Numbered from the stretch's first letter, positions 36,094 to 45,760 are shown. The stretch is DNA of 64,000 nucleotides from Rhodococcus sp. 1168 (GCF_002091955.1 NZ_MKKY01000048.1:62001-126000); one strand, 5' to 3'. Notes: generated by a model not told the origin, from the sequence alone. Program-made: numbers and translations.

Positions 36094-36861
36094 TCACTGT
36101 GGCCCTCGGGTCATCCGAGAAGCCCCCTTCGAGCTTACGTGGCTCGGACTCTCGACGTTCGCGTGAACCCAACCGAGTCCCTGCTTTGCAGCTCGGGACA
36201 GCGCACCACGCTCCCCGACATAGCTTGCCACGCCGCCGACCAGAGGAATTGCCGAGAGCACACGATAGATGCCACGGCTGCGCGGTCGCTTGGCCAACTC
36301 GCCCGAGACGTCCCTGAGCACTGTCGCGACGTCCCACATCGCATGAAGTAGCGCGAAGGGACCGCATTCGCGGCCCGGTGCCGGCGACGAATCGGGTTCG
36401 GCGGTGTCGAGACCGACCTCGCGGCCGCACAGCACGGAGGCGAGCATGCTCACGTGCGCCGGCCGGTCTACCACGCCGTTCTCTCTGGCTACGGCAACGA
36501 GAACCATCGCCTGGTTCGCGAAGCCGAGCAGATCCTGCAACGGAAGCCGGTTGACCAGTACACCGAAGACGCTGGGGAATGCGACGGCGACGGTGTTGAG
36601 CGCGCCGATCCGCATGACCCACCACTGCGAGCGGGCCTGTGCATCGAGCTCGAGCCATGCTGCGGTCCCGGGGAAGTCGGTGGCGTTCAGCGTTTTCGCC
36701 AACGTGTCGAGCATGGTGTCGATGGCGGTGTCGTTGGCGGTAGGTTTTCGAAACGTTCTCGCCTTCAGGCCTACCGGATCACGCTCGGCGAGAACGTCGA
36801 GAACAGGGTCGATGATGGCCACGGCCCGGTCGAGGGCGGCGACGACTGTGCGATCGTCCAT
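36094..36861 (-). CDS. Conserved hypothetical protein beside fbiC
   Basis: 255 residues; not recognised. Mostly helical. Hydrophobic stretches at AVAFPSVFGVLVNRLP and LLGFANQAMVLVAVARENG could pack against membrane or partners; the segment IYRVLSAIPLVGGVASYVGERGA looks like a re-entrant or amphipathic helix. It starts two bases after fbiC ends on the same strand, so it is probably co-transcribed with F420 synthesis. Confidence 0.72.
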   Translation of the reverse strand: MDDRTVVAALDRAVAIIDPVLDVLAERDPVGLKARTFRKPTANDTAIDTMLDTLAKTLNATDFPGTAAWLELDAQARSQWWVMRIGALNTVAVAFPSVFGVLVNRLPLQDLLGFANQAMVLVAVARENGVVDRPAHVSMLASVLCGREVGLDTAEPDSSPAPGRECGPFALLHAMWDVATVLRDVSGELAKRPRSRGIYRVLSAIPLVGGVASYVGERGALSRAAKQGLGWVHANVESPSHVSSKGASRMTRGPQ

Positions 36862-36863
36862 GC

Positions 36864-39428
36864 TCAGACGAGTCCTACGACAGGGACCGGCGCGACAAGA
36901 CCGTACGTCGTCGTTCGTTCACGGGCAGGACGACCGATCCCCTCGGCAATCTCGTGGAGTTCGGCGACGGTCTTCTCCGATCCGTTCTGACTTCCCGCCA
37001 TTCGCGAGATGGTCTCTTCCATCAACGTGCCGCCGAGGTCGTTCGCACCCCCGTTGAGCATCGCCTGAGTGCCGGTGATGCCGAGCTTGACCCACGAAGT
37101 CTGAATGCTGTCGATACGTCCGTGCAGCATGATTCGCGCCAATGCGTGCACTGCTCGGTTGTCACGGTTGGTCGGGCCTGGACGCGACGCTCCGGCTAGA
37201 TACAGCGGCGAGGACTGGTGCACGAACGGAAGTGGCACGAACTCGGTGAATCCACCTGTCTTGTCCTGAATTCCCTTCAGCACGTTCATATGTCCGACCC
37301 AATGCGACGGATTGTCGACGTGGCCGTACATCATCGTCGAGCTCGATCGCAGGCCTACCTCGTGGGCGGTGGTGACCACTTCGATCCACTCCGCGGCAGG
37401 CAACTTGCCCTTCGTCAGCACCCAGCGAACCTCGTCGTCGAGGATCTCGGCTGCAGTACCGGGAATGGTGTCGAGTCCCGCGGCACGAAGTTCGACGAGC
37501 CAATCTCGAATCGACTGTCCACCTCGCGAAGCCCCGTTGACGATCTCCATCGGCGAGAACGCATGGACGTGCATCGACGGCACTCGTGCTTTCACTGCGC
37601 GCACCAGGTCCGCATAACCGGTGACCGGCAGTTCCGGGTCGATACCGCCCTGCATGCAGACCTCGGTTGCACCGAGAACGTGCGCCTCCCAGGCGCGGTC
37701 CGCCACTTCTGCCGTGGACAGCGTGAACGCATCGGCATCGCCCTTGCGTTGCGCGAAAGCACAGAACCGGCAACCGGTGTAGCAGATGTTGGTGAAGTTG
37801 ATGTTCCGGTTGACGACGTAGGTGACGGTCTCGCCGTTGACCTGCCTGCGTAGATCGTCGGCGAGTGCCGCGACGGCGTCCATGCCGGTCCCCTCGGCCG
37901 TCGCGAGCGCCAGGTACTGCTCGTCGGACAGACCCGCGGGATCCTTCTCGGCCGCTCGGAGCGCGGCCACCAAGTCCCTGTCGACGCGTTCGAGGCCGGC
38001 CAGATCGCGCACTTGCTCACGGATGGACTCCCAATCCCCGAATGCGTTGTCCAGGTCGCTGCGTGTTTCGGTGTTGCGCCCCTCGGTGTCGATCTCGGTG
38101 TTCAGATCCACTCGGCCGGAGGACACCCACTCCTCGTCCGGCTCCTGCCACGGAAGCCCTGTCGGGAGGACGCCGTCACGCGCCATGCCGGTCTTCGGAT
38201 CGGCCAGCGCGTTCACGTGTGCGGAGATGCGCGGATCAATCCAGGGCGCGCCTGCGAGAACGTACTGCGGTTGCGCTGCCGTGCGCTCGGTCAGCGTGTA
38301 TCCGGCGGCTTCGGACAGCTCGGCCAACGTGTCGAGATTCGGCCACGGCCGTTCCGGGTTCACGTGGTCCGGAGTCAGCGGAGAGACACCGCCCCAGTCG
38401 TCGACGCCCGCGCCGAGCAACGCCGCGGTCTCTTCGACGGCGACGAGGTTCGGGGGTGCTTGAATACGCATCGACGGCCCGAGCAGCACCCGTGTGACTG
38501 CGATGGTTGCGAGGAATTCTTCCATACCTGCGTCGGGCGTATCTCGCATCACGGTGTCGCTCTTGGCGAGGAAGTTTTGCACAATGATCTCTTGCACATG
38601 ACCGAAGGCCTTGTGCACCTTGCGAATAGCCATGATCGACTCGGCGCGATCGCGGATGGTTTCCCCGATTCCGACGAGGATGCCGGTGGTGAACGGGATG
38701 TTGAGGCGTCCTGCATCGGTCAGCGTTCGCAACCGAACCTCGGGATCCTTGTCCGGGCTGCCGTAGTGAGCCTGACCTTTTTCCTCGAACAGTCGGCGGG
38801 AGGTCGTCTCGAGCATCATTCCCATCGACGGTGCGACGGGCTTGAGGCGAGAAAGTTCCTGCCAGCTCATCACTCCCGGATTGAGGTGGGGAAGCAATCC
38901 TGTTTCTTCCAGAACTCGGATCGACATGGCGCGGACGTAGTCCAACGTGGAGTCGTAACCCCGGGAATCGAGCCACTCCTTGGCCTCGGGCCAGCGATCT
39001 TCCGGCCGGTCTCCGAGGGTGAACAGTGCTTCTTTGCATCCCAGTTCCGCACCTTTGCGCGCAACCTCGATGATTTCGTCGGGATCCATGAACAACCCGT
39101 GGCCTTCGGCGCGCAACTTCCCAGGCACCGTCACGAAAGTGCAGTAGTGGCATTTGTCGCGGCACAGGCGAGTGATCGGGATGAATACCTTGCGCGAATA
39201 CGAGACCGTCTTGGGTCGGCCCGCTGACTCGAGACCAGCATCCCGCACGCGCGACGCCGAAGTGCAGAGGTCCACCAGGTCGTCACCGCGTGCGTGCAGC
39301 AGCACCGTGGCTTCGTCGACGTTGAGCGATACCCCGTCGCGGGCGCGCCGTAGAACGCGACGCATTGCGGAGGGGGCGGGGACCTTTTCTGGTTCGGGAG
39401 CAGCGGCAGTTACAGGATCAGGCAGCAT
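36864..39428 (-). CDS. fbiC: FO synthase FbiC (CofG-CofH fusion)
   Basis: 854 residues. Two radical-SAM halves make the deazaflavin FO from 5-amino-6-ribitylamino-uracil and tyrosine for coenzyme F420. The CofG half has Cys89-x3-Cys93-x2-Cys96 (CRDKCHYC); the CofH half has [20 protein letters not shown] and the [10 protein letters not shown] segment are CofH hallmarks. ATG 39428 gives a length close to the 856 residues of M. tuberculosis FbiC; another ATG is eight codons upstream. The promoter region contains the first 33-bp repeat array. Confidence 0.95.
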   Translation of the reverse strand: MLPDPVTAAAPEPEKVPAPSAMRRVLRRARDGVSLNVDEATVLLHARGDDLVDLCTSASRVRDAGLESAGRPKTVSYSRKVFIPITRLCRDKCHYCTFVTVPGKLRAEGHGLFMDPDEIIEVARKGAELGCKEALFTLGDRPEDRWPEAKEWLDSRGYDSTLDYVRAMSIRVLEETGLLPHLNPGVMSWQELSRLKPVAPSMGMMLETTSRRLFEEKGQAHYGSPDKDPEVRLRTLTDAGRLNIPFTTGILVGIGETIRDRAESIMAIRKVHKAFGHVQEIIVQNFLAKSDTVMRDTPDAGMEEFLATIAVTRVLLGPSMRIQAPPNLVAVEETAALLGAGVDDWGGVSPLTPDHVNPERPWPNLDTLAELSEAAGYTLTERTAAQPQYVLAGAPWIDPRISAHVNALADPKTGMARDGVLPTGLPWQEPDEEWVSSGRVDLNTEIDTEGRNTETRSDLDNAFGDWESIREQVRDLAGLERVDRDLVAALRAAEKDPAGLSDEQYLALATAEGTGMDAVAALADDLRRQVNGETVTYVVNRNINFTNICYTGCRFCAFAQRKGDADAFTLSTAEVADRAWEAHVLGATEVCMQGGIDPELPVTGYADLVRAVKARVPSMHVHAFSPMEIVNGASRGGQSIRDWLVELRAAGLDTIPGTAAEILDDEVRWVLTKGKLPAAEWIEVVTTAHEVGLRSSSTMMYGHVDNPSHWVGHMNVLKGIQDKTGGFTEFVPLPFVHQSSPLYLAGASRPGPTNRDNRAVHALARIMLHGRIDSIQTSWVKLGITGTQAMLNGGANDLGGTLMEETISRMAGSQNGSEKTVAELHEIAEGIGRPARERTTTYGLVAPVPVVGLV

Positions 39429-39491
39429 GGTCACCAGTCGATCATGCGCCACCGACGGGTGGGCGTGCCACCGGCGGTGGTCGGGCGGGGC

Positions 39492-39648
39492 AGGAGTGGA
39501 GCCTGCGGAACGACCATTGGGGTCAGGAGTGGAGCCTGCGGAACGACCCAGGAGGGCGGGAGTGGAGCCTGCGGAACGACCCAGCAGGGCGGGAGTGGAG
39601 CCTGCGGAACGACAAGATTAGGGCAGGAGTGGAGCCTGCGGAACGACC
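39492..39648. repeat. Tandem array A: five copies of a 33-bp unit
   Basis: Units begin at 39492, 39525, 39558, 39591 and 39625. Each holds RGGAGTGGAGCCTGCGGAAC followed by GAC; linkers between units vary (for example CCATTGGGGTC). Period is 33, once 34. The array fills most of the gap between fbiC and the PH-domain gene and stops 15 bases before the latter's ATG. Array B carries the same unit in opposite orientation two kilobases away. Confidence 0.92.
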
Positions 39649-39663
39649 AGAATAGATTGGGGC

Positions 39664-40152
39664 ATGATCACAATGACCGATCCTGCGTGGCGTCCGAGTC
39701 CGCGTGCGCGGCAATTGTGGGCCATCAATGCCTCGTTGATGTGGGTTCCGCTGTTCATCGCCCAGCTCGTGTGGGCCGTGATCGACGGCAAGTGGACGAC
39801 GTGGCCCCATACGGTGGTCTTTGCCGCTTCGGTCGTGTTCGCCGCCGTTCATATCGTCGTCGTTCCGGTGTGGCGGTATCGCGTGCATCGTTGGGAGATC
39901 AGTGACACCGCGGTGTACACGCTGACCGGCTGGTTCGACCAGGAGCGACGCATCGCACCGATTTCGCGGGTACAGACGGTCGATACCGAGCGTGGGCCGA
40001 TCGACCGGATGCTGGGATTGTCCACGGTCACCGTCACCACTGCGTCTTCGGCGGGGGCGGTCAAGATCACGGCTTTGGACAAGGAGGTGGCCGATCGTAC
40101 TGTCGCTCAGCTCACCGAGATCGCGGGTAGAACGTTGGGCGACGCGACGTGA
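39664..40152 (+). CDS. PH-domain membrane protein, YdbS type
   Basis: 162 residues. Two helices (about 20-75: LWVPLFIAQLVWAV and VVFAASVVFAAVHIVVV) precede one bacterial PH domain (bPH2/DUF304) with RYRVHRWEISDTAVY and RIAPISRVQTVDTERGP. In Bacillus the YdbS/YdbT pair is linked to bacteriocin tolerance; here the role is unknown. A second ATG at 39673 is possible. The stop overlaps the next start as GTGA, so the pair is coupled. Confidence 0.83.
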   Translation: MITMTDPAWRPSPRARQLWAINASLMWVPLFIAQLVWAVIDGKWTTWPHTVVFAASVVFAAVHIVVVPVWRYRVHRWEISDTAVYTLTGWFDQERRIAPISRVQTVDTERGPIDRMLGLSTVTVTTASSAGAVKITALDKEVADRTVAQLTEIAGRTLGDAT

Positions 40153-41645
40153 GCACCGACACCGAACTTCTGGTCGCCGAGGAGCAGCAACCGTGGCTGC
40201 GTCTGGACAAGCGGATGCTGTTGGTTCATCCGGTCAACGAAGCGGTCAAGGTCCTGCCGGTCCTGTTCGTGTCTTTCGTGATCGGCAGTCGGAGCGGTAA
40301 TCATCTGTGGGGTTTGATTATCGTGACCCTGGTGGTGGTGTTCGCGTTGCTGCGCTGGTTCACCACCAGTTATCGCATCGGCCCGGTGCATGTGCAACTG
40401 CGCACCGGGGTGTTTCAGAAAAAGCTACTGTCCGTGCCGCGCAGCCGAATTCGCTCGGTCGACGTCGAAGCGGGCGTCATGCATCGGCTTCTCGGTCTGT
40501 CGATCTTGCGGATCGGCACCGGGCAGCAGGCAGGCAAGGGTGAGAAATTCGAATTGAACGCGCTCGATTCGAGGGTGGTCCCCGCGTTGCGTGAACAGCT
40601 GTTGCAGCGAGCCGAGCGGGGGCCCGATGCACTCAGGAAGGCGCCACCCGCGGCAACCGAGATTGCGCACTGGAAAACCGAGTGGGTCCGATATGCACCG
40701 TTCTCGTTCACTGGCGTAGTGGCCATCGCAGCGGCGGTCGGGGTGCTCTTCCAATACGGATTCGGTGAACGCGTCGCAAATTCTTCCCTTGTCTCCAGCA
40801 GCATCGACTCCGCGGAGCGTTTCGGTATCGCCCTGGTGATCGGCGTAGGACTGCTGATACTGCTGATCGTCGCCAGTCTCTTCGCGTGCGCTCGTTACCT
40901 GATCGCGTACGGCAATCTGACCGTCACCGACGACGGCGCGCGCCTGCACGTCAACCATGGACTCCTCAAGACTCGCTCGACGACGCTCGACCGGAAACGC
41001 CTTCGCGGCACCTCACTGTCCGAACCTCTGCTGCTGCGGATCGCCAAGGGTGCGAAGCTCGACGCGATCATGACGGGTGTCAGCGCGGAGAAAAAGGAAT
41101 CGTCGCTGCTGTTACCGCAAGCACCCGCACGCGAAGCACTCCGCATGATGACGGTCGTGCTCGGTGACGCCGGGCTGCACGAGAACGCGCAGAAGCCGCT
41201 GACGCCGCACGGACCGGCAGCCAAACGTCGCAGATACACCCGAGCAGTAATCCCCGTACTCGTTGTGGCCGCCGGGCTCGGGACCGCCAGTGCACTCGGC
41301 GCTCCGATCCCGACCACGGTGTGGGTGGCCATGGTGATCGTGCTGCTCGGCGCGGTATTCGTCGCATGGGATCGATATCGTGGGCTCGGCCACGCAGTGT
41401 TGCCGGGTTGGTTGATCACCCGCCACGGTTCCCTCGACCGCACCCGGCACTCACTGGAGGCCGCCGGGATCATCGGATGGACGGTCAGACAAACATTCTT
41501 CCAACGGCGCGCCGGTGTCGCGACAATCGTCGCTGCCACACCGGCAGGCGTCGGACACTACGAGGTTCTCGACATTCCCGCAGACCAGGCGTGGGCCCTC
41601 ATCGACGCTGTCACCCCGAGAGCCGGCGACAAATGGGCCCACTGA
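40149..41645 (+). CDS. Multi-PH-domain membrane protein, YdbT type
   Basis: 498 residues. Alternating transmembrane pairs and three bPH2 units: first around residues 75-150 (SYRIGPVHVQLRTGVF and RSRIRSVDVEAGVMHR), second around 255-345, third at the C-terminus (LPGWLITRHGSLDRTRH). This is the standard YdbT architecture and it likely acts in complex with the preceding protein. Its end overlaps udgB by 13 bases. Confidence 0.82.
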   Translation: MSTDTELLVAEEQQPWLRLDKRMLLVHPVNEAVKVLPVLFVSFVIGSRSGNHLWGLIIVTLVVVFALLRWFTTSYRIGPVHVQLRTGVFQKKLLSVPRSRIRSVDVEAGVMHRLLGLSILRIGTGQQAGKGEKFELNALDSRVVPALREQLLQRAERGPDALRKAPPAATEIAHWKTEWVRYAPFSFTGVVAIAAAVGVLFQYGFGERVANSSLVSSSIDSAERFGIALVIGVGLLILLIVASLFACARYLIAYGNLTVTDDGARLHVNHGLLKTRSTTLDRKRLRGTSLSEPLLLRIAKGAKLDAIMTGVSAEKKESSLLLPQAPAREALRMMTVVLGDAGLHENAQKPLTPHGPAAKRRRYTRAVIPVLVVAAGLGTASALGAPIPTTVWVAMVIVLLGAVFVAWDRYRGLGHAVLPGWLITRHGSLDRTRHSLEAAGIIGWTVRQTFFQRRAGVATIVAATPAGVGHYEVLDIPADQAWALIDAVTPRAGDKWAH

Positions 41646-42505
41646 ACACACCTGACCCCGAACCCGGTCATTCCGCAGGCTCCACTCCTGACCCCAATGG
41701 TCATTCCGCAGGCTCCACTCCTGACCCCAATGGTCATTCCGCAGGCTCCACTCCTGCCCCCGATGGTCATTCCGCAGGCTCCACTCCTGCCCCCAATGGT
41801 CATTCCGCAGGCTCCACTCCTGCCACCATCGCCGACCTCGACCTGGCCGTCAGCGCTTGTCGAGCTTGCCCGAGGCTGGTCGCCTGGCGCGAGAAGGTAG
41901 CCACCGAGAAGCGAGCCGCGTTTCGGGACGAAACCTACTGGGGCAGGGCGGTTCCCGGGTTCGGTCCCGCGGACGCGTCGGTTCTGATCGTCGGCCTCGC
42001 ACCTGCCGCACACGGAGGCAACCGCACCGGACGCATGTTCACCGGGGACCGCAGCGGTGACTTTCTATATGCGGCACTTCATGCCGTTGGACTTGCCAAT
42101 CAGCCGACGGCTACACACATCGGCGACGGCCTGACGTTGCGAGGGGTCAGAATCACTGCGCCGGTTCATTGCGCTCCACCGGACAACAAGCCGACCGTCA
42201 CCGAGCGCGATCGTTGCCGCTCGTGGCTCGACATCGAATTGAGCTTGCTGAAGCCGACGCTGAAATCCGTGATCGTCCTCGGCGGATTCGGTTGGCAGGC
42301 CCTGTTACCTGTGCTGGCAGCGAACGGCTGGGACATTCCGCGTCCACGCCCGAAATTCGGCCATGGCGTCGAAGTCGATTTGGGGTCGATTCGGTTGTTC
42401 GGCAGCTACCACGTCAGTCAGCAGAACACGTTCACCGGGCGGTTGACTCCGAAGATGATCGAGGATGTGCTGCGGGCGGCCGGGTACCATGCGGGCCTGA
42501 TGTGA
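41633..42505 (+). CDS. udgB: Family 5 uracil-DNA glycosylase UdgB with N-terminal 11-aa repeats
   Basis: 290 residues. Removes uracil, and in family 5 also other deaminated bases, from DNA. Motif A is GLAPAAHGGNRTG (121-133), motif B HVSQQNTFTG; cysteines Cys76 and Cys79 (CRACP) plus later VHCAP and RCRSW cysteines should bind the [4Fe-4S] cluster. Residues 12-66 are five 11-residue repeats of the form GHSAGSTP(D/A)P(N/D), encoded by repeat array B. The ordinary enzyme starts around residue 67, where no alternative ATG is seen. Overlaps the upstream stop by 13 bases. Confidence 0.9.
   Translation: MGPLNTPDPEPGHSAGSTPDPNGHSAGSTPDPNGHSAGSTPAPDGHSAGSTPAPNGHSAGSTPATIADLDLAVSACRACPRLVAWREKVATEKRAAFRDETYWGRAVPGFGPADASVLIVGLAPAAHGGNRTGRMFTGDRSGDFLYAALHAVGLANQPTATHIGDGLTLRGVRITAPVHCAPPDNKPTVTERDRCRSWLDIELSLLKPTLKSVIVLGGFGWQALLPVLAANGWDIPRPRPKFGHGVEVDLGSIRLFGSYHVSQQNTFTGRLTPKMIEDVLRAAGYHAGLM
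41666..41821. repeat. Tandem array B: five copies of the 33-bp unit, inverted to array A
   Basis: Units begin at 41666, 41699, 41732, 41765 and 41798, exactly 33 bases apart, with core GGTCATTCCGCAGGCTCCAC. A partial unit (41651-41665) precedes them. The unit is the reverse complement of array A, including the CCCCAATGG linker. Because 33 is a multiple of three, the array stays open in the udgB frame. Confidence 0.93.
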
Positions 42506-42884
42506 GCGCCGTCAGCCTCCAGGTGAACAGCAGAACTCCAGACGGAGCGACACCCGCCACCAGCAACAACGCCGTTCGCCAATCGGAAAGCAACAGCACG
42601 TCGCCGCCGGGGCCACCGAACATGCAGATCAGCACTGCGACGCCCCAAGCGATCAGCGGCGACGCAATGGCGAGGGGTCGTTCTGCAACTTTGCGCGCGG
42701 CGTAGAGAAGCATGACATTGGCGATTCCCGCGAGCAGAGCACTGACCGGGAAGGGCACCGGCCCGAGGTAGGCCGGGAGGAAGAAAACGGACAGTACGCC
42801 GCAGAGAAAGCCGTCGAAGATCAGTACTGCGAGCGTTGCCCTCGACACGAGGACGACAGCATTGGATGCGGCCTTCGAGATCAT
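42432..42884 (-). CDS. Membrane protein (Rv1171-like)
   Basis: 150 residues with four predicted helices (for example VSRATLAVLIFDGFLCGVLS and VSALLAGIANVMLLYAARKV) and a polar C-terminal tail. The gene occupies the place of Rv1171 next to mshB. Function unknown. Its last 74 bases overlap the udgB 3' end on the opposite strand. Confidence 0.78.
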   Translation of the reverse strand: MISKAASNAVVLVSRATLAVLIFDGFLCGVLSVFFLPAYLGPVPFPVSALLAGIANVMLLYAARKVAERPLAIASPLIAWGVAVLICMFGGPGGDVLLLSDWRTALLLVAGVAPSGVLLFTWRLTALTSGPHGTRPPAAHPRSSSESTAR

Positions 42885-42912
42885 GTTGCCAATACTGGCG
42901 TACTCCCCGCGG

Positions 42913-43071
42913 TCAGGAGACCGGCGGGTATCCCAAAGCGGTCAGGAGATTGCTCAGCGCGGACGCGAGATCGGTGAGGCCGGACTGATACAGCATCTCC
43001 TGACGGGGGAAATCAGGTATCAACGAGTTGACGAACGCGACGATGGCGTCCTGCACGACCCAGTTGTACAT
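42913..43071 (-). CDS. Small 52-residue protein in the mshB operon
   Basis: Not recognised. ATG 43071 has GGGGAG eight bases upstream. Third codon positions are about 82% G/C, like neighbouring genes. The product starts MYNWVVQDAIVAFVNSLIP and ends LASALSNLLTALGYPPVS: two amphipathic helices around a polar turn, no signal peptide. It lies 41 bases after mshB and 28 before the Rv1171-like gene, all on one strand, so it is probably the third gene of the lpqW-mshB operon. Confidence 0.6.
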   Translation of the reverse strand: MYNWVVQDAIVAFVNSLIPDFPRQEMLYQSGLTDLASALSNLLTALGYPPVS

Positions 43072-43112
43072 CTTGCGTACTCCCCTGCTCGGCCGACCGC
43101 GCTGTATGAGTC

Positions 43113-44018
43113 CTAGTGATCAAAATCATATTCTATGACGCCGGAAAACAGGTCACTTTCCCTACCCGAGGCATCGACCTCTCCCCGATCGCCTCGAACG
43201 AGAACGAATTGCTCTTCGGCCAGAATCGGCTGCGCTATGTTGTTCGACAGTGCGTACTCGGTGCCCGAAGGCGCGACGGTCACCTGGGTGGCGTGTGCTT
43301 CGAGTGCAGCGCGTTTGCAGCCGAGAACGCCTCTGACATCGAGCGAGGTGGTGATGGTCTCCTCTGGCACGGTGGACAGCTCGCCGGGCTCGGGCATTCG
43401 CCAGCCCTCGGGAATGTCCGCGATCGAGTCCAATCCGCGCACAAGCTGTTCTTCACCGGTGACGGTCCAGTAGAACTTCTGCGGTGCCCACGGTGCGCCG
43501 ACATTCTGGTAGCGGTCAGTGTCTGCGATATCGACAGCCTCCGTCACCAGCGAATGAACTTGCTGATGGTCGGGATGCCCGTACCCACCCTCCGGGTCGT
43601 AGGCGATGACGACGTGGGGCCGAACCGTGCGGATGACCGAGAGCAGTGCCGACAGAGCCTCGTCACGGTCGGCGTTGACGAACGCTCGCGGATCGAGTGC
43701 CGCCGGGGTACCCGCCATGCCGGAGTCGCGCCACCGTCCGGCACCGCCCAAGAATGTCGGTCCTTGGGCACCGAGAACTCCCAGCGCCCTGTGTAATTCG
43801 AGGATTCGGTATCCGCCGAGCTGATCGGCCCGGTCGGCGACGAGGCCTGCCCAGCGGTCACCGATAACTTCGCCTTCCTCGCCCAGCGAGCACGTCAGGA
43901 CAGTAACTTCCACCCCTGCTCGCGCGTAGTGCGCGATAGTTCCACCGGTGGTGATGGATTCGTCATCCGGATGCGCGTGAACGAGAAGAAGTCTCACTTG
44001 GTCTTGATCCTCATCCAC
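43113..44018 (-). CDS. mshB: Mycothiol deacetylase MshB
   Basis: 301 residues. Zinc enzyme that deacetylates GlcNAc-inositol during mycothiol synthesis. Metal and catalytic residues are in HAHPDDE (His16, Asp18, Asp19) and YGHPDH (His148, His151). The gene begins inside the lpqW 3' end, overlapping it by 25 bases, which implies coupling between mycothiol and PIM/LAM-related genes. Confidence 0.93.
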   Translation of the reverse strand: MDEDQDQVRLLLVHAHPDDESITTGGTIAHYARAGVEVTVLTCSLGEEGEVIGDRWAGLVADRADQLGGYRILELHRALGVLGAQGPTFLGGAGRWRDSGMAGTPAALDPRAFVNADRDEALSALLSVIRTVRPHVVIAYDPEGGYGHPDHQQVHSLVTEAVDIADTDRYQNVGAPWAPQKFYWTVTGEEQLVRGLDSIADIPEGWRMPEPGELSTVPEETITTSLDVRGVLGCKRAALEAHATQVTVAPSGTEYALSNNIAQPILAEEQFVLVRGDRGEVDASGRESDLFSGVIEYDFDH

Positions 44019-45760
44019 TGCGCAGCATCACCGAAGATGCCTACCTCGATCGGTCCCGCCAACGACACGGCTTCGACACCTGTGCTGACGGCGACTACAG
44101 ACGAATCCTGCATGATCGGAAGAACTGCGGACAACGCCCACAATTTCGGCTCTGCTTCGGCAACCAGCCGGTCCGCCGGAAGTTCGCCGCGTAGAGCCAG
44201 ATTCACCGAATTCTGCAACTCCGGCACGCACAAACCGGAGAGGTTACTCGGCGGGCGCGCCTTGGCCTCGTCGGTGCCACCCGACCGAGTTGGGGCCGGG
44301 GCCGGCGCACATCCAAATCTCGACGCCATCACGGTCGCGGGATCGTTTCCTACACTTGACCATCCGACCAATGCGTCGACCCGGCCGTCTACGAGTGCAG
44401 TGCTGTACAACTCTTCGGGTGGCAGTGGAGTCACCGACGCATCGATGCCCACGCTTGCCAGTTGGTCGGCAACGGTGTTTGCGACGGCGAGCGAGGTGGA
44501 ATCATCCTCCACTGCCCCGATGATGAATTCGACTGGCAATGCGTCCTTTTCGAGCGCTCCACCCGGGCCTGGCACGAATCCCGCTCCGGCGAGAAGTGCC
44601 AGCGCACTCTGACGATCGATGGGAGCAGGAGCGGTGGGGGCATAACCGGGGTCCGACGGGCTCGACAGTTGTGCGCGCGCTGGGTGATCGGCCGACCCGG
44701 TCCCGGCTGCAACCGTCGACAGCAGTGCCGGATCGAGAAGGCCGAGGATCCCCGCTCGCACATTTGGATCCGACAGCATCGCAGTTCGGCCGTTGAGGGT
44801 CAGATCGAGAACGCGTGGCTGAAATCTGACGTCGGTGCGAACCCCTGGTATCGCCGCCAGCTGGGCCCTCGTAGCGGTGCTTGCTCGAACCTGGGCTACC
44901 TGCGCGTCTTTCGACCGAAGCGAGTCTGCCAACTGAGCAGAGGTCCCACCTCGACGAAGCAGGATTCGATCAGGCTTCGCCGGCTCGTCCCAGAACCTGT
45001 CGTTGCGTTCGAGAAGGATTTCGTCGCGTCCTTCGTCGATCGACTTGATACTGAACTGACCGCCGGAGACCGGCACGTTGTCGACGAGACCGGTTTCGAA
45101 GCCACCGGGGGAATCTTTGAGGAGATGACTCGGGAGTAAATCGGAGAAGAGCCGTCGCCAATTTTGATATGGCTCAGCGAATGTCACGGCGACGCTCTTG
45201 CCGCCGCCGGAGGAGGCAACATCGACGATGAGGCCGTAGCCTGCCGGGTCGATGACTCCGGGTTGCGAAATCATCTGTTGCCAGAGATACCGGAAATCCT
45301 CGGCGGCGATCGGCGCACTGTCGGACCACTGAGCTTCGTTACGGAGTTGATAGGTGACCGTGAACGGATTCTGCGACGTCACGTCCGCCGACAACAACAG
45401 CGAAGGGTCCTGGACCCAGATGGACACCGCGGGGTTCGACGGATCGGTGGTCGGCCGAAACGGACTCGGTAGGACGAGCGCGCTCACCGCAGAGTTGGCG
45501 GGCGACTGATCCGACAAGAGGTGCGGATTGAATCCGATGCCGACATCGTCGATCGCGACGACGACGGGATCTCCGGTTTCGACGGGTACTTCCGTCGTCG
45601 TGATGACGGGTGTCGGTTCGCTCTCGACCGGAGGCGGCGGGTTGGCGGTGCATGCTGCGAGAACCAGAGTGGGTAGAACCAATGCGATGGTTCCGAGGCC
45701 CAGGGGGCGCGCTCGCCGCAAATGCATCTCCTTCGTCGTAGCCCGTGCCTGCTCAGTCAT
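43994..45760 (-). CDS. lpqW: Lipoprotein LpqW, family 5 solute-binding fold
   Basis: 588 residues. Signal peptide with lipobox VLAAC, lipidated at Cys37, then a peptide-binding-protein-like fold (DIGFNPHLLSDQSPANSAVS; WSDSAPIAAEDFRYLWQQM). In mycobacteria LpqW does not act in uptake but directs intermediates between polar PIMs and lipomannan/LAM, and interacts genetically with pimE, also in this window. ATG 45760 used; an ATG at 45727 sits directly on its ribosome site. Confidence 0.88.
   Translation of the reverse strand: MTEQARATTKEMHLRRARPLGLGTIALVLPTLVLAACTANPPPPVESEPTPVITTTEVPVETGDPVVVAIDDVGIGFNPHLLSDQSPANSAVSALVLPSPFRPTTDPSNPAVSIWVQDPSLLLSADVTSQNPFTVTYQLRNEAQWSDSAPIAAEDFRYLWQQMISQPGVIDPAGYGLIVDVASSGGGKSVAVTFAEPYQNWRRLFSDLLPSHLLKDSPGGFETGLVDNVPVSGGQFSIKSIDEGRDEILLERNDRFWDEPAKPDRILLRRGGTSAQLADSLRSKDAQVAQVRASTATRAQLAAIPGVRTDVRFQPRVLDLTLNGRTAMLSDPNVRAGILGLLDPALLSTVAAGTGSADHPARAQLSSPSDPGYAPTAPAPIDRQSALALLAGAGFVPGPGGALEKDALPVEFIIGAVEDDSTSLAVANTVADQLASVGIDASVTPLPPEELYSTALVDGRVDALVGWSSVGNDPATVMASRFGCAPAPAPTRSGGTDEAKARPPSNLSGLCVPELQNSVNLALRGELPADRLVAEAEPKLWALSAVLPIMQDSSVVAVSTGVEAVSLAGPIEVGIFGDAAQWMRIKTK

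Noticed and set aside
39492..39648. CRISPR array
   Set aside because: The 33-bp period leaves only 9-11 bases between cores, there are no unique spacers of normal length and no cas genes.
39154..39655. Plus-strand frames through array A encoding repeats
   Set aside because: Open only because the unit length is a multiple of three; they overlap fbiC and no start with a ribosome site is present.
42862..43116. 84-codon plus-strand frame near mshB
   Set aside because: Antisense of the better supported 52-codon minus-strand gene; no ribosome site.
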